DNA of 64,000 nt from Paenibacillus mucilaginosus 3016 (lineage in GTDB: Bacteria > Bacillota > Bacilli > Paenibacillales > NBRC-103111): contig NC_016935.1 of the NCBI RefSeq assembly GCF_000250655.1, positions 443,501 through 507,500 on the forward strand, given 5' to 3'. The position numbers and the translations under genes were made by a program. Numbering within the stretch: the first letter of the stretch is position 1; each line of letters starts with the position of its first letter. The notes beneath the pieces were generated by a model. That model had not been told where the DNA came from, made no database searches, and saw nothing but the letters and a program-made list of their open reading frames with translations. Positions 17,473-25,986 of the stretch are shown here, in pieces.

Positions 17473-18384
17473 TTACCGCACATGCTGTAGCTTCTCCGGG
17501 TTGACGACGATATAGATCGCCCGGATCTGTCCCCCGGCCACCTCGAAGGACATGACCGACGACGGCTCCCCATGGATGTAGGTCACGAGGCCGGGGTCGC
17601 CGCCGACAAGGGCCGGCCGGTACGAGAAGCCGGGAGGCGACTTCTCGAGCAGCCCGGTGAGGAAGCGGATGATCCGGTCCGCCCCGAGAATCGGGCGGAC
17701 GGCCGCCGTAACCCGGCCGCCTCCGTCCGAGAACAAGGAGGCATCCTCCGAGAGGGACGACAGTAGCTTCGGCACGTCCCCGGTCGCGAGGGCCGTCAGA
17801 AAGCCCTCGATCAGCTGCCTTGCCTCCTGTCCCGCCGCAGGCCGGGGGGCAGCAAGGCAAACATCGCCGCCGCTGTCGAAGGAGGCGGACCCGCCGATGC
17901 TGCGCTTCGCGCGGTGAAAGATCTGCCGGCAGTTGGCCTGGCTTTTGCCGACGATGGAAGCGATCTCCTCATAGTCATAGAGCAGCACCTCGCGGAGCAG
18001 GAACACGGCCCGTTCCGTAGAGGAGAGCTGCTGGAGCAGCAGCAGGTAAGCCGTCGACACGGATTCCTGCAGCATATACTGCTCGGGCGGATTGCCGGAG
18101 GGATCTCCGTCGGTGAGCAGAGGCTCGGGCAGCCAGGGGCCCACGTACACCTCGCGCTGCTTCTGGGCCGAGCGGAGCCGGTCGATGCAGCGGTTGGTCA
18201 CGACCCGGCACAGGTAGGCTTTGAGGTTGCGGATCGGTTCGGGTCCCGCCGCATCCAGCGACAGGAAAGCATCCTGGACGATGTCCTCCGCATCCATCAC
18301 ACTCCCGAGCATACGGTAAGCCAGGGAGAACAACAGCGGTTTATATGTCGTATACGCCTGTTCGGCCACAGTGCCGTTTTCCAT
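17473..18384 (-). CDS. ECF41-group sigma factor with fused SnoaL-like domain
   Basis: This 303-residue alternative sigma factor has regions sigma2 (about 10-75, AYRMLGSVMDAEDIVQDAF) and sigma4 (about 110-165, LSSTERAVFLLREVLLYDYEEIA). A C-terminal NTF2/SnoaL-like regulatory domain takes the place of an anti-sigma factor. The three ECF41 signatures are present: WLPEP in the linker (84-88), DGGGR (220-224) and NPEKL near the end (295-299; usually NPDKL). The ATG has AGGAAGGGG upstream. It lies 80 bases downstream of an FAD oxidoreductase gene, the type of partner (CMD/oxidoreductase/epimerase) expected for ECF41. A matching target promoter precedes that gene, so the sigma factor probably activates its own operon. 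Confidence 0.93.
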   Translation of the reverse strand: MENGTVAEQAYTTYKPLLFSLAYRMLGSVMDAEDIVQDAFLSLDAAGPEPIRNLKAYLCRVVTNRCIDRLRSAQKQREVYVGPWLPEPLLTDGDPSGNPPEQYMLQESVSTAYLLLLQQLSSTERAVFLLREVLLYDYEEIASIVGKSQANCRQIFHRAKRSIGGSASFDSGGDVCLAAPRPAAGQEARQLIEGFLTALATGDVPKLLSSLSEDASLFSDGGGRVTAAVRPILGADRIIRFLTGLLEKSPPGFSYRPALVGGDPGLVTYIHGEPSSVMSFEVAGGQIRAIYIVVNPEKLQHVR

Positions 18385-18464
18385 GAGAATCCCCTTCCTG
18401 TATCGAGCCGGACTTCTGCTGTCATGCCCGGTATTCCGGCAGTGATCGATAAATTGGGCTGATC

Positions 18465-19778
18465 TTAGACGAGAGCCTCAAGCCGAACGCCATGCCTGCT
18501 GTCCTGAAGCAGCTTCCGGACAGCCCGGCCTGCGCTGGCCGCCGCTGCATCGGCGAGCATCTCCCCATGGCTGGCCCAGTCGCCGGCGGCATAAAGCCCG
18601 GCGAGCCCTGGGACCTCAGGGCCCGGATAAGGGCCGCTGTGCCCGAGATGCACGGCATCGTGAACGACCGTGATATTCGGCAGGAACTGCCGGGCCGCGG
18701 TCTCATTCTGCCAGCCGGGATGAAGAAGGCTCATCGTTTGCTCGAGCAGCTTTTCGTCCGCCTGGGGATCGCTGTCCCCTCCGCCGTATTTAATCATGTG
18801 TACGACCAGTGTACCATTCCTGCTCAATTTTGCCACCCTCGAATGATGCGAGAAGAAGACAGGTTGATCGAGACCGAGGGCAAAATGGCGTCCCGGCGAA
18901 GGCAGCCGCTTCAAGGCCAGGTCGAGGCAGGCGGCCTTCACCGGCCGGGCTTCGTCCTTCCAGCGCCGGAGGACCGTCTCCTCCGCTCCGCGCACGAGAT
19001 GGAACAGGGAGGCTGGGGATACGGCTGCAAGTACAGCGGATACCCGAAGGGTCCCGCCGCCCTTCAGCCGGATGCCGCTCACCTGTCCGTCATCATGGAG
19101 GATCTCCTCCACAGCCTGCCCTTCGGCGAAAGTAACGCCGGCCTTGACGGCCAGCTCCCGCAGCTGGTCCACGATCGTCTGCCAGCCCCCGTCGAGATAC
19201 AGCACCCCGCCTTTCATGGAGCGCTGCAGCTGCAGCAGCACGGGGCCGGCCGGCTGGTGATCGATATCCCGGGAATAGGTGGATGTGCGGCACAGCGCAT
19301 AGAAGATATGGCGAACCATCGGATCGCGCACTTCCCGTTCCGCCCATTCCCTCAGGGAGATGCGGGGCAGGGAAGTGGTATCGATTTTGGAGAGCCCCAG
19401 CATCAGGCGCCCGAATTCCATTTTGCCGGACCAGGACAGCAGCCGCGAAGAGAGAAGCTTCAGGGGATCACCGGGGAGCGGCACGACCCGTCCCTGCCAG
19501 ATGGCGAAGCCGCTGGCCGGTGGAGAGCCGCCGGGCAGCCGAAGGCCAAGCTCCTGCAGCATGGCATAAGCCTCTCCATCCCGGTACAGCGCGTGACCGC
19601 CAAGGTTGAACAGGGCACCGCCGCGCTCCACCGTCATCGCGCGTCCCCCGAGCCTGGGCGACTGCTCGAGGAGTACCACCTTTTGCCCCGCCTTGCCCAG
19701 CATCACTGCAGCCAGCAGACCTGCCAAACCGCCCCCGATCACAGCCGTCTCATACGTGTTCTTCTCCATTGGGTTCAT
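18465..19778 (-). CDS. FAD-dependent oxidoreductase (phytoene desaturase-like), ECF41 target
   Basis: This is a 437-residue flavoprotein. The N-terminal dinucleotide-binding motif is AVIGGGLAGLLAAVMLGKAGQKVVLLE, followed by the amine-oxidase/desaturase motif RLGGRA and a C-terminal FAD contact GLYAAGDWAS. The arrangement is that of NAD(P)/FAD amino-oxidase and phytoene desaturase-like enzymes. No carotenoid genes are nearby, so the substrate is unknown. I use the ATG at 19778 because GAAGGGA sits eight bases upstream; ATG codons at 19787 and 19769 are alternatives. An ECF41-type promoter lies about 45 bases upstream. It probably forms an operon with the ECF41 sigma gene. Confidence 0.85.
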   Translation of the reverse strand: MNPMEKNTYETAVIGGGLAGLLAAVMLGKAGQKVVLLEQSPRLGGRAMTVERGGALFNLGGHALYRDGEAYAMLQELGLRLPGGSPPASGFAIWQGRVVPLPGDPLKLLSSRLLSWSGKMEFGRLMLGLSKIDTTSLPRISLREWAEREVRDPMVRHIFYALCRTSTYSRDIDHQPAGPVLLQLQRSMKGGVLYLDGGWQTIVDQLRELAVKAGVTFAEGQAVEEILHDDGQVSGIRLKGGGTLRVSAVLAAVSPASLFHLVRGAEETVLRRWKDEARPVKAACLDLALKRLPSPGRHFALGLDQPVFFSHHSRVAKLSRNGTLVVHMIKYGGGDSDPQADEKLLEQTMSLLHPGWQNETAARQFLPNITVVHDAVHLGHSGPYPGPEVPGLAGLYAAGDWASHGEMLADAAAASAGRAVRKLLQDSRHGVRLEALV

Positions 19779-19822
19779 TGCTCTCATCCCTTCGTGTGTG
19801 AATAATCCGTTCTGCCACCTAT

Positions 19823-19849
19823 GACGGGGAGGGGGATCATTCTGTGACA
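19823..19849 (-). promoter_or_regulatory. Putative ECF41 promoter
   Basis: On the minus strand TGTCACA (19849-19843), a 16-base spacer and CGTC (19826-19823) match the target motif published for ECF41 sigma factors (TGTCACA-N16-CGTC, as I recall it). It sits 45 bases before the oxidoreductase start codon. No sigma-A-like promoter is seen there. Confidence 0.75.
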
Positions 19850-20118
19850 CACACAGGGAATATTTTATCTTAGCTCATGGATATGCGGGAAAAGCCCGGG
19901 ATATGGACGGGTAGGCAAGATTTTATATTACGGATCTGTGCTTCGGGCGGAAGGAACGGGGTAGGGACGTCAGGGGGATCGGGTGTAAGGGAGGGGGCAA
20001 GACTTTCCTGCGGCGCATCGGCGGGATAACAGGTGCATTGGGTTGCAGGGGATGCCAAGGTATGGAATAGTGGTTCTGTTACCTTCATTCCATAACACGT
20101 GACCAGGGAGGGGATTCG

Positions 20119-20586
20119 ATGATTCGGGAAGCGGCGGGAGGGGACGCGGACAGACTCGCGGGGTTTTACCGGGAGCTCGCGCCTTCGAGCAGGAATGTGA
20201 ACGTGCTGCCGGAGAGGGTCGAGCAGATCCGGCGTGATCCGAACAATTTTTTGTTCATCTACGAAGAAGAAGGGATTCCGCTCGGGACGGTGTTCCTCAC
20301 CTTGTGCATGGATCCGGCCTACGAATTTCGGCCCTACGGGGTGATCGAGTATATGTTTGTGGCGGAGAGTGCCAGAGGCCGGGGAATCGGAAGCGCGCTG
20401 CTTGAGCATGCCGAGCGGCTCTGTGCCGCCAAGCACTGCACCCGGGTCAGCCTGATGAGCGGCAGCGAACGGACGGAAGCCCACCGGTTCTACGAGAGCC
20501 GGGGATACAAGGGCTCAGCCAGCAAAGCGTTCAAAAAATATATTCGGGTGACCCCGGTGAACTGGCCGGAGCAGCCGCCAAGCTGA
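20119..20586 (+). CDS. GNAT family N-acetyltransferase
   Basis: This is a 155-residue acetyl-CoA-dependent acyltransferase. The acetyl-CoA binding loop is in VAESARGRGIGSALLEHAE (motif A, R/Q-x-x-G-x-G/A form). It is preceded by the strand GVIEYMFV and followed by the C-terminal RFYESRGYKGSASKAFKKY that closes the fold. The ATG follows GGGAGGGG. Substrate unknown. Single gene; a terminator follows. Confidence 0.9.
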   Translation: MIREAAGGDADRLAGFYRELAPSSRNVNVLPERVEQIRRDPNNFLFIYEEEGIPLGTVFLTLCMDPAYEFRPYGVIEYMFVAESARGRGIGSALLEHAERLCAAKHCTRVSLMSGSERTEAHRFYESRGYKGSASKAFKKYIRVTPVNWPEQPPS

Positions 20587-20648
20587 AGGAGGGGGTCAGG
20601 GATAGAGAGGCAGCACCCCGATGTTCAGCGGACTCCTGCTTGCAGCAA

Positions 20649-20683
20649 AGAGGCATTCACCCGGAATTCGGGTGGATGCCTCT
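20649..20683. terminator. Terminator between GNAT and nitroreductase genes
   Basis: The stem AGAGGCATTCACCCG/CGGGTGGATGCCTCT encloses a five-base loop, with one mismatched pair. The T tract is weak on the plus strand. Confidence 0.6.
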
Positions 20684-20779
20684 CGCTCTTACAGCGCTTT
20701 CCCCCGGAGCCATCTTGCATGGCCCGGCGGTTCTATACTATATTCTCGCAAGCAGCCGATACTTGGCTGCGGCTTCTCC

Positions 20780-21457
20780 TCAGCGAATCCACTGAACGAC
20801 GCTGTCCAGGCTTTGACGGGTCTTCGGACGGGGCTCGTTCTTGCGGTAGCCGAAGGCGGCCATGACGGTCAGGGCATAGCGGCCGTTCTCCAGAATGCCC
20901 TCTTCCTCGAGGATCTTGCTGACGCCTTCGGGATCGAAGCCTTCGATCGGGCAGGAGTCGATGCCGATCTGGGCGGCTGCCGTCAGCATGTTGCCGAGGG
21001 CGATATAGGCTTGCTTGCCCGCCCAATCCTGCAGATAGCGGTCATCATCGAGGAGTTTGTAGGTGTTTTCCTGGAAATTTTTATAGAAGCCGCTCAGCAT
21101 TTCGACAACATTGTCCGGCATGTGATGTATGTTCTCCATCAGGTTCTGCAGGTAAGCGGAGCCCGCGAGCAGATCCTCTTTGGTACGGCTCAGCAGCAGC
21201 ACAAAGTGGCTGGCCGTAGACAGCTGGCCTTGGGCTCCCCAGGACACCGGCAGCAGCTTGGCACGGAGCTCGGGGCTCTGGACGACAACGAATTTCCAGG
21301 GCTCGAAGCCGAAGGAGCTGGGCGACAGGCGGCCGGTTTCGAGAATGAATTCGAAGTCTTCGTCCGGAATCTGGCGGCCGGCATCGAACTCCTTGCAGGC
21401 GTGGCGGAACTCGTAAGCTTTCAGAATCTCATGTTTCAGATCAGCTTGGGTTGTCAT
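20780..21457 (-). CDS. NAD(P)H nitroreductase family protein
   Basis: This 225-residue FMN-dependent oxidoreductase resembles NfsB. It shows the N-terminal FMN-phosphate region YEFRHACKEFD, the GRLSPSSFGFEPWKFVVV stretch (the usual SPSsfgqqPW motif) and the C-terminal GFDPEGVSKILEE...ENGRYALTVMAAFGYRKNEPRPKTRQSL. Members reduce quinones, nitroaromatics or flavins. The chosen ATG has GGGAAGGGA upstream; earlier in-frame codons lack a site. It is single and divergent from the next acetyltransferase gene. Confidence 0.92.
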   Translation of the reverse strand: MTTQADLKHEILKAYEFRHACKEFDAGRQIPDEDFEFILETGRLSPSSFGFEPWKFVVVQSPELRAKLLPVSWGAQGQLSTASHFVLLLSRTKEDLLAGSAYLQNLMENIHHMPDNVVEMLSGFYKNFQENTYKLLDDDRYLQDWAGKQAYIALGNMLTAAAQIGIDSCPIEGFDPEGVSKILEEEGILENGRYALTVMAAFGYRKNEPRPKTRQSLDSVVQWIR

Positions 21458-21638
21458 TGGATCATCCCTTCCCGTAGGCGGAGTAAAGGCATGAAGTATG
21501 TAGATGGATAACGGAGTAAAATGCCCTTTTGTAACTATAATAGTTACAGTTTTGTTTCCTGTCAAGTGTTCTTTTGGGAAAGATTGGGGGTCGGGCGGGC
21601 TGACTGTTCCGGAGCATTCCAACACCTGCATACGGCTG

Positions 21639-21647
21639 TGGTATAAT
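21639..21647 (+). promoter_or_regulatory. Extended -10 promoter of the gene at 21709
   Basis: TGGTATAAT is a perfect extended -10, about 62 bases before the ATG at 21709. Confidence 0.55.
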
Positions 21648-21708
21648 AGGCCCGGACCCATATGGAAAAACTATGCAGGACGATAACCGGACTAAGGGGG
21701 ATTACTGT

Positions 21709-22383
21709 ATGCAGTATCATCAGATTACCGAAATCAACGACAAGCATTTTCGTGCGATGCACGAGCTGATGGGCCGGGTATTTCCGCCCGAGGAGGTGCT
21801 GGAGTACGACCTGTGGGCCGAGCCGCTTCAGGACCCGGGCATCCGGGTGTTTGTCGCCGTGCTGGATGGCGAAGTCGTAGGCGCTACGGAATACCGTTAC
21901 TACGAGGATCTCGGCGTGGCGATGACCGATTTTACGATCATCGGCCGGGATGCTATCGGAGTAGGCCCGTTCCTGGCCGGACAGCGGATGGAAGATCTGC
22001 GTAAGGTTGTGGCGGCAAGCGGCGGAACGCTTCAGGGCATGTTCGCGGAGATCTACAATCCCTATCTGTCGGAGAAGCTGGAGTTCGGCGGGGTGAAGGC
22101 GATGAACCCGTTCGTCCGCCGCGAAGTGCTCGCCCACCTGGGCTACCGCAAGCTGGACTTCGACTATGTCCATCCATCCTGGCATAATGACGGCGAAGCG
22201 GTGCACGGTCTGGACCTGTGCTTCATGCCGATCGCAGACGCGAAGCAGGCGGATGTCCCTGCGGAGCTTGTAAGCACTTTCCTTGAGCGGTATTATGCCG
22301 TGCTGCCCCAGAAGCCGCAGGCCTGGTACACGATGGTGGAAGGTTTGAAGGGCCGGGAGCGCGTGGGATTGAAAGCAATCTGA
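21709..22383 (+). CDS. GNAT-like acetyltransferase domain protein
   Basis: This is a 224-residue soluble protein. The middle (IRVFVAVLDGEVVGATEYRYYEDLGVAMTDFTII and later MFAEIYNPY) has the strand order of GNAT acyltransferases but a poorly conserved acetyl-CoA loop. The C-terminus (LGYRKLDFDYVHPSW, LVSTFLERYY) resembles uncharacterised paenibacillus GNAT-like proteins. The ATG at 21709 is preferred over 21673 because AAGGGGG lies before it. Monocistronic, with an extended -10 promoter and a terminator. Catalytic activity is uncertain. Confidence 0.65.
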   Translation: MQYHQITEINDKHFRAMHELMGRVFPPEEVLEYDLWAEPLQDPGIRVFVAVLDGEVVGATEYRYYEDLGVAMTDFTIIGRDAIGVGPFLAGQRMEDLRKVVAASGGTLQGMFAEIYNPYLSEKLEFGGVKAMNPFVRREVLAHLGYRKLDFDYVHPSWHNDGEAVHGLDLCFMPIADAKQADVPAELVSTFLERYYAVLPQKPQAWYTMVEGLKGRERVGLKAI

Positions 22384-22395
22384 ACCCGGCATCGT

Positions 22396-22449
22396 AAAAA
22401 AGCCTCAGGGCTGCCAAGGCGTGATGGCCTGGGGGCCTGAGGCTTTTTG
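22396..22449. terminator. Bidirectional terminator
   Basis: AAAAAGCCTCAGG pairs with CCTGAGGCTTTTT around an internal loop. It serves the gene at 21709 and perhaps the convergent ParA operon. Confidence 0.75.
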
Positions 22450-22528
22450 GGGTTGAGGCGCTGCGGTCCGGCGGAGGAGGCCCAAAATGCATGCGGCGCC
22501 TGCCTTCCGGGGCAGAACGGGAGGCGGG

Positions 22529-23191
22529 TTACTCTTCCTCCGTGCCGCTCCGGCGCCGGGCTTCAGCCGCTTCCAGCTCGTCAAGCGCCCGCTCGAGCCC
22601 GTAGTTGAGCAGCAGTGTCTTGAAGCCTTTGCCGCGGTTCTCGGCCAGCGCTTCCAGCCGCTCGCGAAGATCCTTGCGGAGATAAACGCGGTCCTTCTCG
22701 TGCGTCTCCTTGCGTTCCTTCTTCTTCAGCCGCGTCTCGAGTGCCTGCAGGACCGTCTCGGGCACGGCGTCCACTCCGCCGGCCGAAGCGATGAGCGCGG
22801 CCGTCTCGGCCGGCGCATCCGACGCCGCTACGGCGAAGGCGGCGCGCTGCGCCTCCGGCGCTTCCGGCACGGCCGGCGGATCGTCCTGCGCGGCCGTCTC
22901 AGCGGTCTCCGCAACGGTTCCGCTGTCGGCAGCCGCCTCGGCTTCGGCAGCCGTGATGCCTGCGGCGGCCGCCAGCAGAGCGGTCTCCGCAGGCTCCTCC
23001 GAAGCGGCCACCGCGCGGGCGGCGGCTTCTGCTTTCAGTGCGGAAGCGCTGCGGCGGTGACGGGCAGCGGCAGACTTCTTCGGCGCGGCGCTTTCGGCAG
23101 CGGTTGCCGCATCCCCGCCGGCAGCACCGGAAGGGCCGGCAGCGGCGGGCGGATCGAAGCTAACGAGCAGTTCTTTTTTTCGGGACGGCAT
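22529..23191 (-). CDS. Ala-rich protein with C-terminal ribbon-helix-helix-like domain (ParA partner)
   Basis: This 220-residue protein is encoded directly after the ParA gene and overlaps it by 32 bases. Residues 1-160 are an Ala/Glu/Pro-rich, low-complexity stretch that is probably disordered. The last 55 residues (KDRVYLRKDLRERLEALAENRGKGFKTLLLNYGLERALDEL) read like a ribbon-helix-helix (CopG-type) DNA-binding unit: a short strand followed by two helices. The ATG at 23191 has AAGGAGG nine bases upstream. Partition systems of the ParA/small-RHH kind use such a protein as centromere binder. Here it may be a chromosomal orphan pair. The RHH assignment is inference. Confidence 0.65.
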   Translation of the reverse strand: MPSRKKELLVSFDPPAAAGPSGAAGGDAATAAESAAPKKSAAARHRRSASALKAEAAARAVAASEEPAETALLAAAAGITAAEAEAAADSGTVAETAETAAQDDPPAVPEAPEAQRAAFAVAASDAPAETAALIASAGGVDAVPETVLQALETRLKKKERKETHEKDRVYLRKDLRERLEALAENRGKGFKTLLLNYGLERALDELEAAEARRRSGTEEE

Positions 23192-23975
23192 GGGCAAGAA
23201 CCTCCTTGGTTAACTCAAAATAGGGAGCGACCGCCGGATGGGACCGGTCCGACCATACGGCCGGCCGGCCTTCATAGGCTGCCGCATTCGCATAGCGGAT
23301 GGACCGGGGAATCACGGTCTCGAGCATCGGGAAGCCCTGAGCCGCGCAGTAAGCGCGTGCGGAAGCGAGCAGTTCCCCGTGCAGGGTGGAACGCGAATCC
23401 ACCATCGTGGCGGCGACGCCCACAATCCGCGGGGAGGGCGAGCCCTCGTCCCGCAGTCCCTCGATGGCTTGGACGACGCGCTGCAGCCCCTTGACGGAGA
23501 AGGCCTCCGGCACGAAGGGCACGAGCACGCCGTCAGCGGCCTTCACAGCATTGGCCGTCAGCAGTCCCAGCGAGGGCGGGCAGTCGATCAGGATCCAGTC
23601 ATACTCCTTCTTTACCCGGCCGACGGCTTCTTTCAACAGATGCAGCGGCCTGGCGTACCGGCCGGGCTGGCCGAGCACCTGCACCTCGCTCCCGTTGAGC
23701 TCGTCCGAAGCCGGCGCGAGATCGAGATGATCGCTTACCGGCACGGTGATGTCGGCTAGAGGTGTACCGCGAAGCAGCACGTCGGCGGTCGAGCCGCGCT
23801 CCAGGCGGTCCGGGTCCCTGCCGAACACCACCGCCGCGTTGCCCTGCGGGTCGATATCGACGACGAGCACTTTGGCGGGATCCGCCCCGGAGGCCAGCAC
23901 GGCGGCGAGGTGGGTGACGAGCGTGGTTTTACCCACCCCTCCCTTATTCATACATACGGCAATGACATTCCCCAT
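23160..23975 (-). CDS. ParA/Soj family ATPase
   Basis: This 271-residue P-loop ATPase has a deviant Walker A motif KGGVGKTT (about 11-18, with the signature early Lys). Walker A' VVDIDPQGNAA and Walker B ILIDCPPSLG follow, as in Soj/ParA proteins that segregate plasmids or chromosomes or place cellular machinery. Length is typical. The start has GGGGAG upstream. It is first in a two-gene minus-strand operon with the RHH-like protein. No ParB gene lies nearby, so this is not the main chromosomal parAB. A perfect palindrome just upstream may be its autoregulatory site. Confidence 0.93.
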   Translation of the reverse strand: MGNVIAVCMNKGGVGKTTLVTHLAAVLASGADPAKVLVVDIDPQGNAAVVFGRDPDRLERGSTADVLLRGTPLADITVPVSDHLDLAPASDELNGSEVQVLGQPGRYARPLHLLKEAVGRVKKEYDWILIDCPPSLGLLTANAVKAADGVLVPFVPEAFSVKGLQRVVQAIEGLRDEGSPSPRIVGVAATMVDSRSTLHGELLASARAYCAAQGFPMLETVIPRSIRYANAAAYEGRPAVWSDRSHPAVAPYFELTKEVLAHAVPKKRTAR

Positions 23976-24015
23976 TCGTATCTCCCCGCTTACTCTCTAA
24001 AGCTTCTGCAAGATG

Positions 24016-24029
24016 GGGCCCGCGGGCCC
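24016..24029. promoter_or_regulatory. Perfect 14-bp palindrome upstream of parA-like gene
   Basis: GGGCCCGCGGGCCC is self-complementary and lies 41 bases before the ParA start codon. It sits just downstream of a minus-strand extended -10 (TGATACAAT, 24051-24043), an ideal position for a repressor or partition-protein site. Confidence 0.5.
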
Positions 24030-24104
24030 AAGTTTTGCATCCATTGTATCATAGGGCCGGAATCTTAGGGGGAAAATGATGGAAATGGTGCGGAGGCGGG
24101 GCCT

Positions 24105-24133
24105 CTGACATCTTGTCCGCTTCCTGCTATAAT
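24105..24133 (+). promoter_or_regulatory. Sigma-A promoter of the TagA-type gene
   Basis: CTGACA (24105-24110), a 17-base spacer and TATAAT (24128-24133), with a TG extension, form a near-consensus promoter 38 bases before the ATG. Confidence 0.8.
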
Positions 24134-24171
24134 AGGGGCAGATGAATTCTATGGAAAACAGGTGAAGACAG

Positions 24172-24909
24172 ATGAAGCAGACGGCGAAGGTCATGGGGGT
24201 TACGTTCTCCAAGGATACGCTCGCAGGAACAGTGAAGACGATCATCGGCCATTTGGATAAAAAAGACGCGGATTACATGCACATCATCACGTGCAACCCG
24301 GAGATCGTCATGGCTTCGGCGCATGATGAGGAGCTGAGGAACATTCTGGGCGATGCGGGACTGGTGACGGCTGACGGGATCGGCATCGTGCTCGCCTCCC
24401 GGTGGCTCGGCGATCCGCTGCCGGAGCGGGTGACGGGCTTCGATATCCTGATGGGGCTGCTCGAGGAAGGCGGCCGCAAGGGCTACTCGTTCTACCTGTT
24501 CGGTGCCGATCCCGAGACGAACGCCAAGGCAGCGGAGGTTATCTCCGCGAAGTACCCGGGTCTGCGCATTGCGGGCCGGCAGCACGGCTACTACAAGCCG
24601 GAGGAGGAAGGCCGCATTATCGGGGAGATCGCCGCGGCGAAGCCCGATATTCTCGTGGTGGCCTTAGGCGCCCCGCGGGCGGAGCGGTGGCTCTACCGCA
24701 ACCGCGCGAAGCTGCCCGTCCGAGCGGCCATGGGTGTCGGCGGCAGCCTGGACGTCATTGCAGGCAAGGTGAAGCGGGCCCCGGTCATCTGGCAGAAGAT
24801 GAACCTGGAGTGGCTCTACCGCCTGCTCTCCGAGCCTTCCCGCTGGCGCCGTCAGCTCGTGCTGCCGAAGTTTGCGGTGCGGGCGCTGTTCAGCCGGGGC
24901 CGGTCGTAG
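24172..24909 (+). CDS. WecG/TagA/CpsF family glycosyltransferase
   Basis: This 245-residue enzyme likely transfers N-acetylmannosamine (UDP-ManNAc) onto a lipid-linked GlcNAc to start wall teichoic acid or a related polymer. Family marks: HIITCNPEIVMASAHDEELRNIL (the conserved T-x-N-x-E region), ADGIGIVLASRWLG and the late VALGAPRAERWLYRNR plus GVGGSLDVIAGKVKRAP. It is soluble with a basic C-terminus, as expected for peripheral membrane attachment. GGTGAAG precedes the ATG. It stands alone, with its own near-consensus promoter and a GC-rich terminator. Confidence 0.93.
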   Translation: MKQTAKVMGVTFSKDTLAGTVKTIIGHLDKKDADYMHIITCNPEIVMASAHDEELRNILGDAGLVTADGIGIVLASRWLGDPLPERVTGFDILMGLLEEGGRKGYSFYLFGADPETNAKAAEVISAKYPGLRIAGRQHGYYKPEEEGRIIGEIAAAKPDILVVALGAPRAERWLYRNRAKLPVRAAMGVGGSLDVIAGKVKRAPVIWQKMNLEWLYRLLSEPSRWRRQLVLPKFAVRALFSRGRS

Positions 24910-24927
24910 CCTGCCCGGCCTGAGAGC

Positions 24928-24990
24928 CTGCAGGCCTCTGTCCCCCGCCCCCTGACGTTAGCGCGTCGGAGGGGGCGGGCGGGCAGGGGC
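24928..24990 (+). terminator. Terminator after the TagA-type gene
   Basis: A GC-rich stem, CCCGCCCCCTGACG with CGTCGGAGGGGGCGGG, is followed shortly by GGGGCTTTTTT. Confidence 0.7.
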
Positions 24991-25063
24991 TTTTTTGTAA
25001 TTTTAAATAAACGCGCATTGTTCTTCATGGGACCGCATTTGCCGGGGCGAATCCAGTTACTCT

Positions 25064-25723
25064 TCAGGTCGGCCCCGCCTCCGGCCGGAACAAGCCCATG
25101 TAGCCGAGGCCGTAGACGGAACCGACGGTGAGGAGCACGGTCCACAGCACGAGGGAGACCGTCATCCACAGCATGACCCAGCGCCGGGAGGAGCCGAAGG
25201 TCAGGGCCACGAGGGCGGCCAGATCCGTGCCCAGCAGGACCGGAGCGACCAGGGCCAAGCCGGGAACGCCGTACTTCTCCCAGATGCGCTTCGCCCGCGC
25301 ATACTTCTTCGAAGTGCCGAGAACGGCTTCGCCGTTCCCGGCCCCGTCCTGCACCGGCGGGGGCGGTACAGCATGGGGGGCCTCGGAGCCGCCGCCATGA
25401 GGTGCTTCCGCCGGCAGAGCTTCGCCGGCACCGGCCGTTTCGGCCTGCGGCAGCCCGGCTTCCGCCTGCGCGGCCCTGCGTCCGGCCTTGCGTGCTTTGC
25501 GGCGCGCGCGCCAGGCGCTGAATTCGCGGAAGAACAGCGCGAGCAGCAGCAGCGGAATCCAATTGCCGATGAACGCCGAGACCGCGGTGCCGGCCGGGTT
25601 CATTCCCCAGGCGATCCCGAGCGGAATGACAACGAAGACGTCGACCCAGGGAACGGCGGCCAGCAGAAGCATGGCGGCGTAGGACCAGAGGGAGCCTCCT
25701 CCGGCAGCAATCATGTCATACAT
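25064..25723 (-). CDS. Small multidrug export family membrane protein
   Basis: This 219-residue membrane protein matches the small multi-drug export family in layout: two N-terminal helices (SYAAMLLLAAVPWVDVFVVIPLGIAWG and AFIGNWIPLLLLALFF) and two C-terminal helices after KYGVPGLALVAPVLLGTDLAALVALTFG. In between lies a charged Ala/Arg/Glu-rich cytoplasmic linker of about 70 residues, longer than usual. GAGGAGGG precedes the ATG. Despite the family name, transport activity is poorly documented. No operon partner. Confidence 0.8.
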   Translation of the reverse strand: MYDMIAAGGGSLWSYAAMLLLAAVPWVDVFVVIPLGIAWGMNPAGTAVSAFIGNWIPLLLLALFFREFSAWRARRKARKAGRRAAQAEAGLPQAETAGAGEALPAEAPHGGGSEAPHAVPPPPVQDGAGNGEAVLGTSKKYARAKRIWEKYGVPGLALVAPVLLGTDLAALVALTFGSSRRWVMLWMTVSLVLWTVLLTVGSVYGLGYMGLFRPEAGPT

Positions 25724-25937
25724 GGGTATCCCTCCTCTGCAGGATGCCCGGCCTGCCGGCGGCGGGCCGGTCCGGGCTGGCTTGCTTAAGCTTTTTCATC
25801 CTATCCTCTAAGGGTAAGGGATCCCTGCCGCAATAACAACCACGGGAGTGCAAGAAGTTTGTTGGGATACGGATTTCTTGTGTGAGGATACCCTGGAAAA
25901 GACTGTACAGCCGTTTACCCCCGGGGCCCATTTACGG

Positions 25938-25943
25938 TATAGT
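25938..25943 (+). promoter_or_regulatory. Candidate -10 box for recQ
   Basis: TATAGT lies 43 bases before the ATG, with a weak TTTACC about 18 bases upstream. Confidence 0.35.
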
Positions 25944-25986
25944 GGAGAGGAGCCTGAAGTTTGGCGGGAGGAGATTCAGCAGAGGT

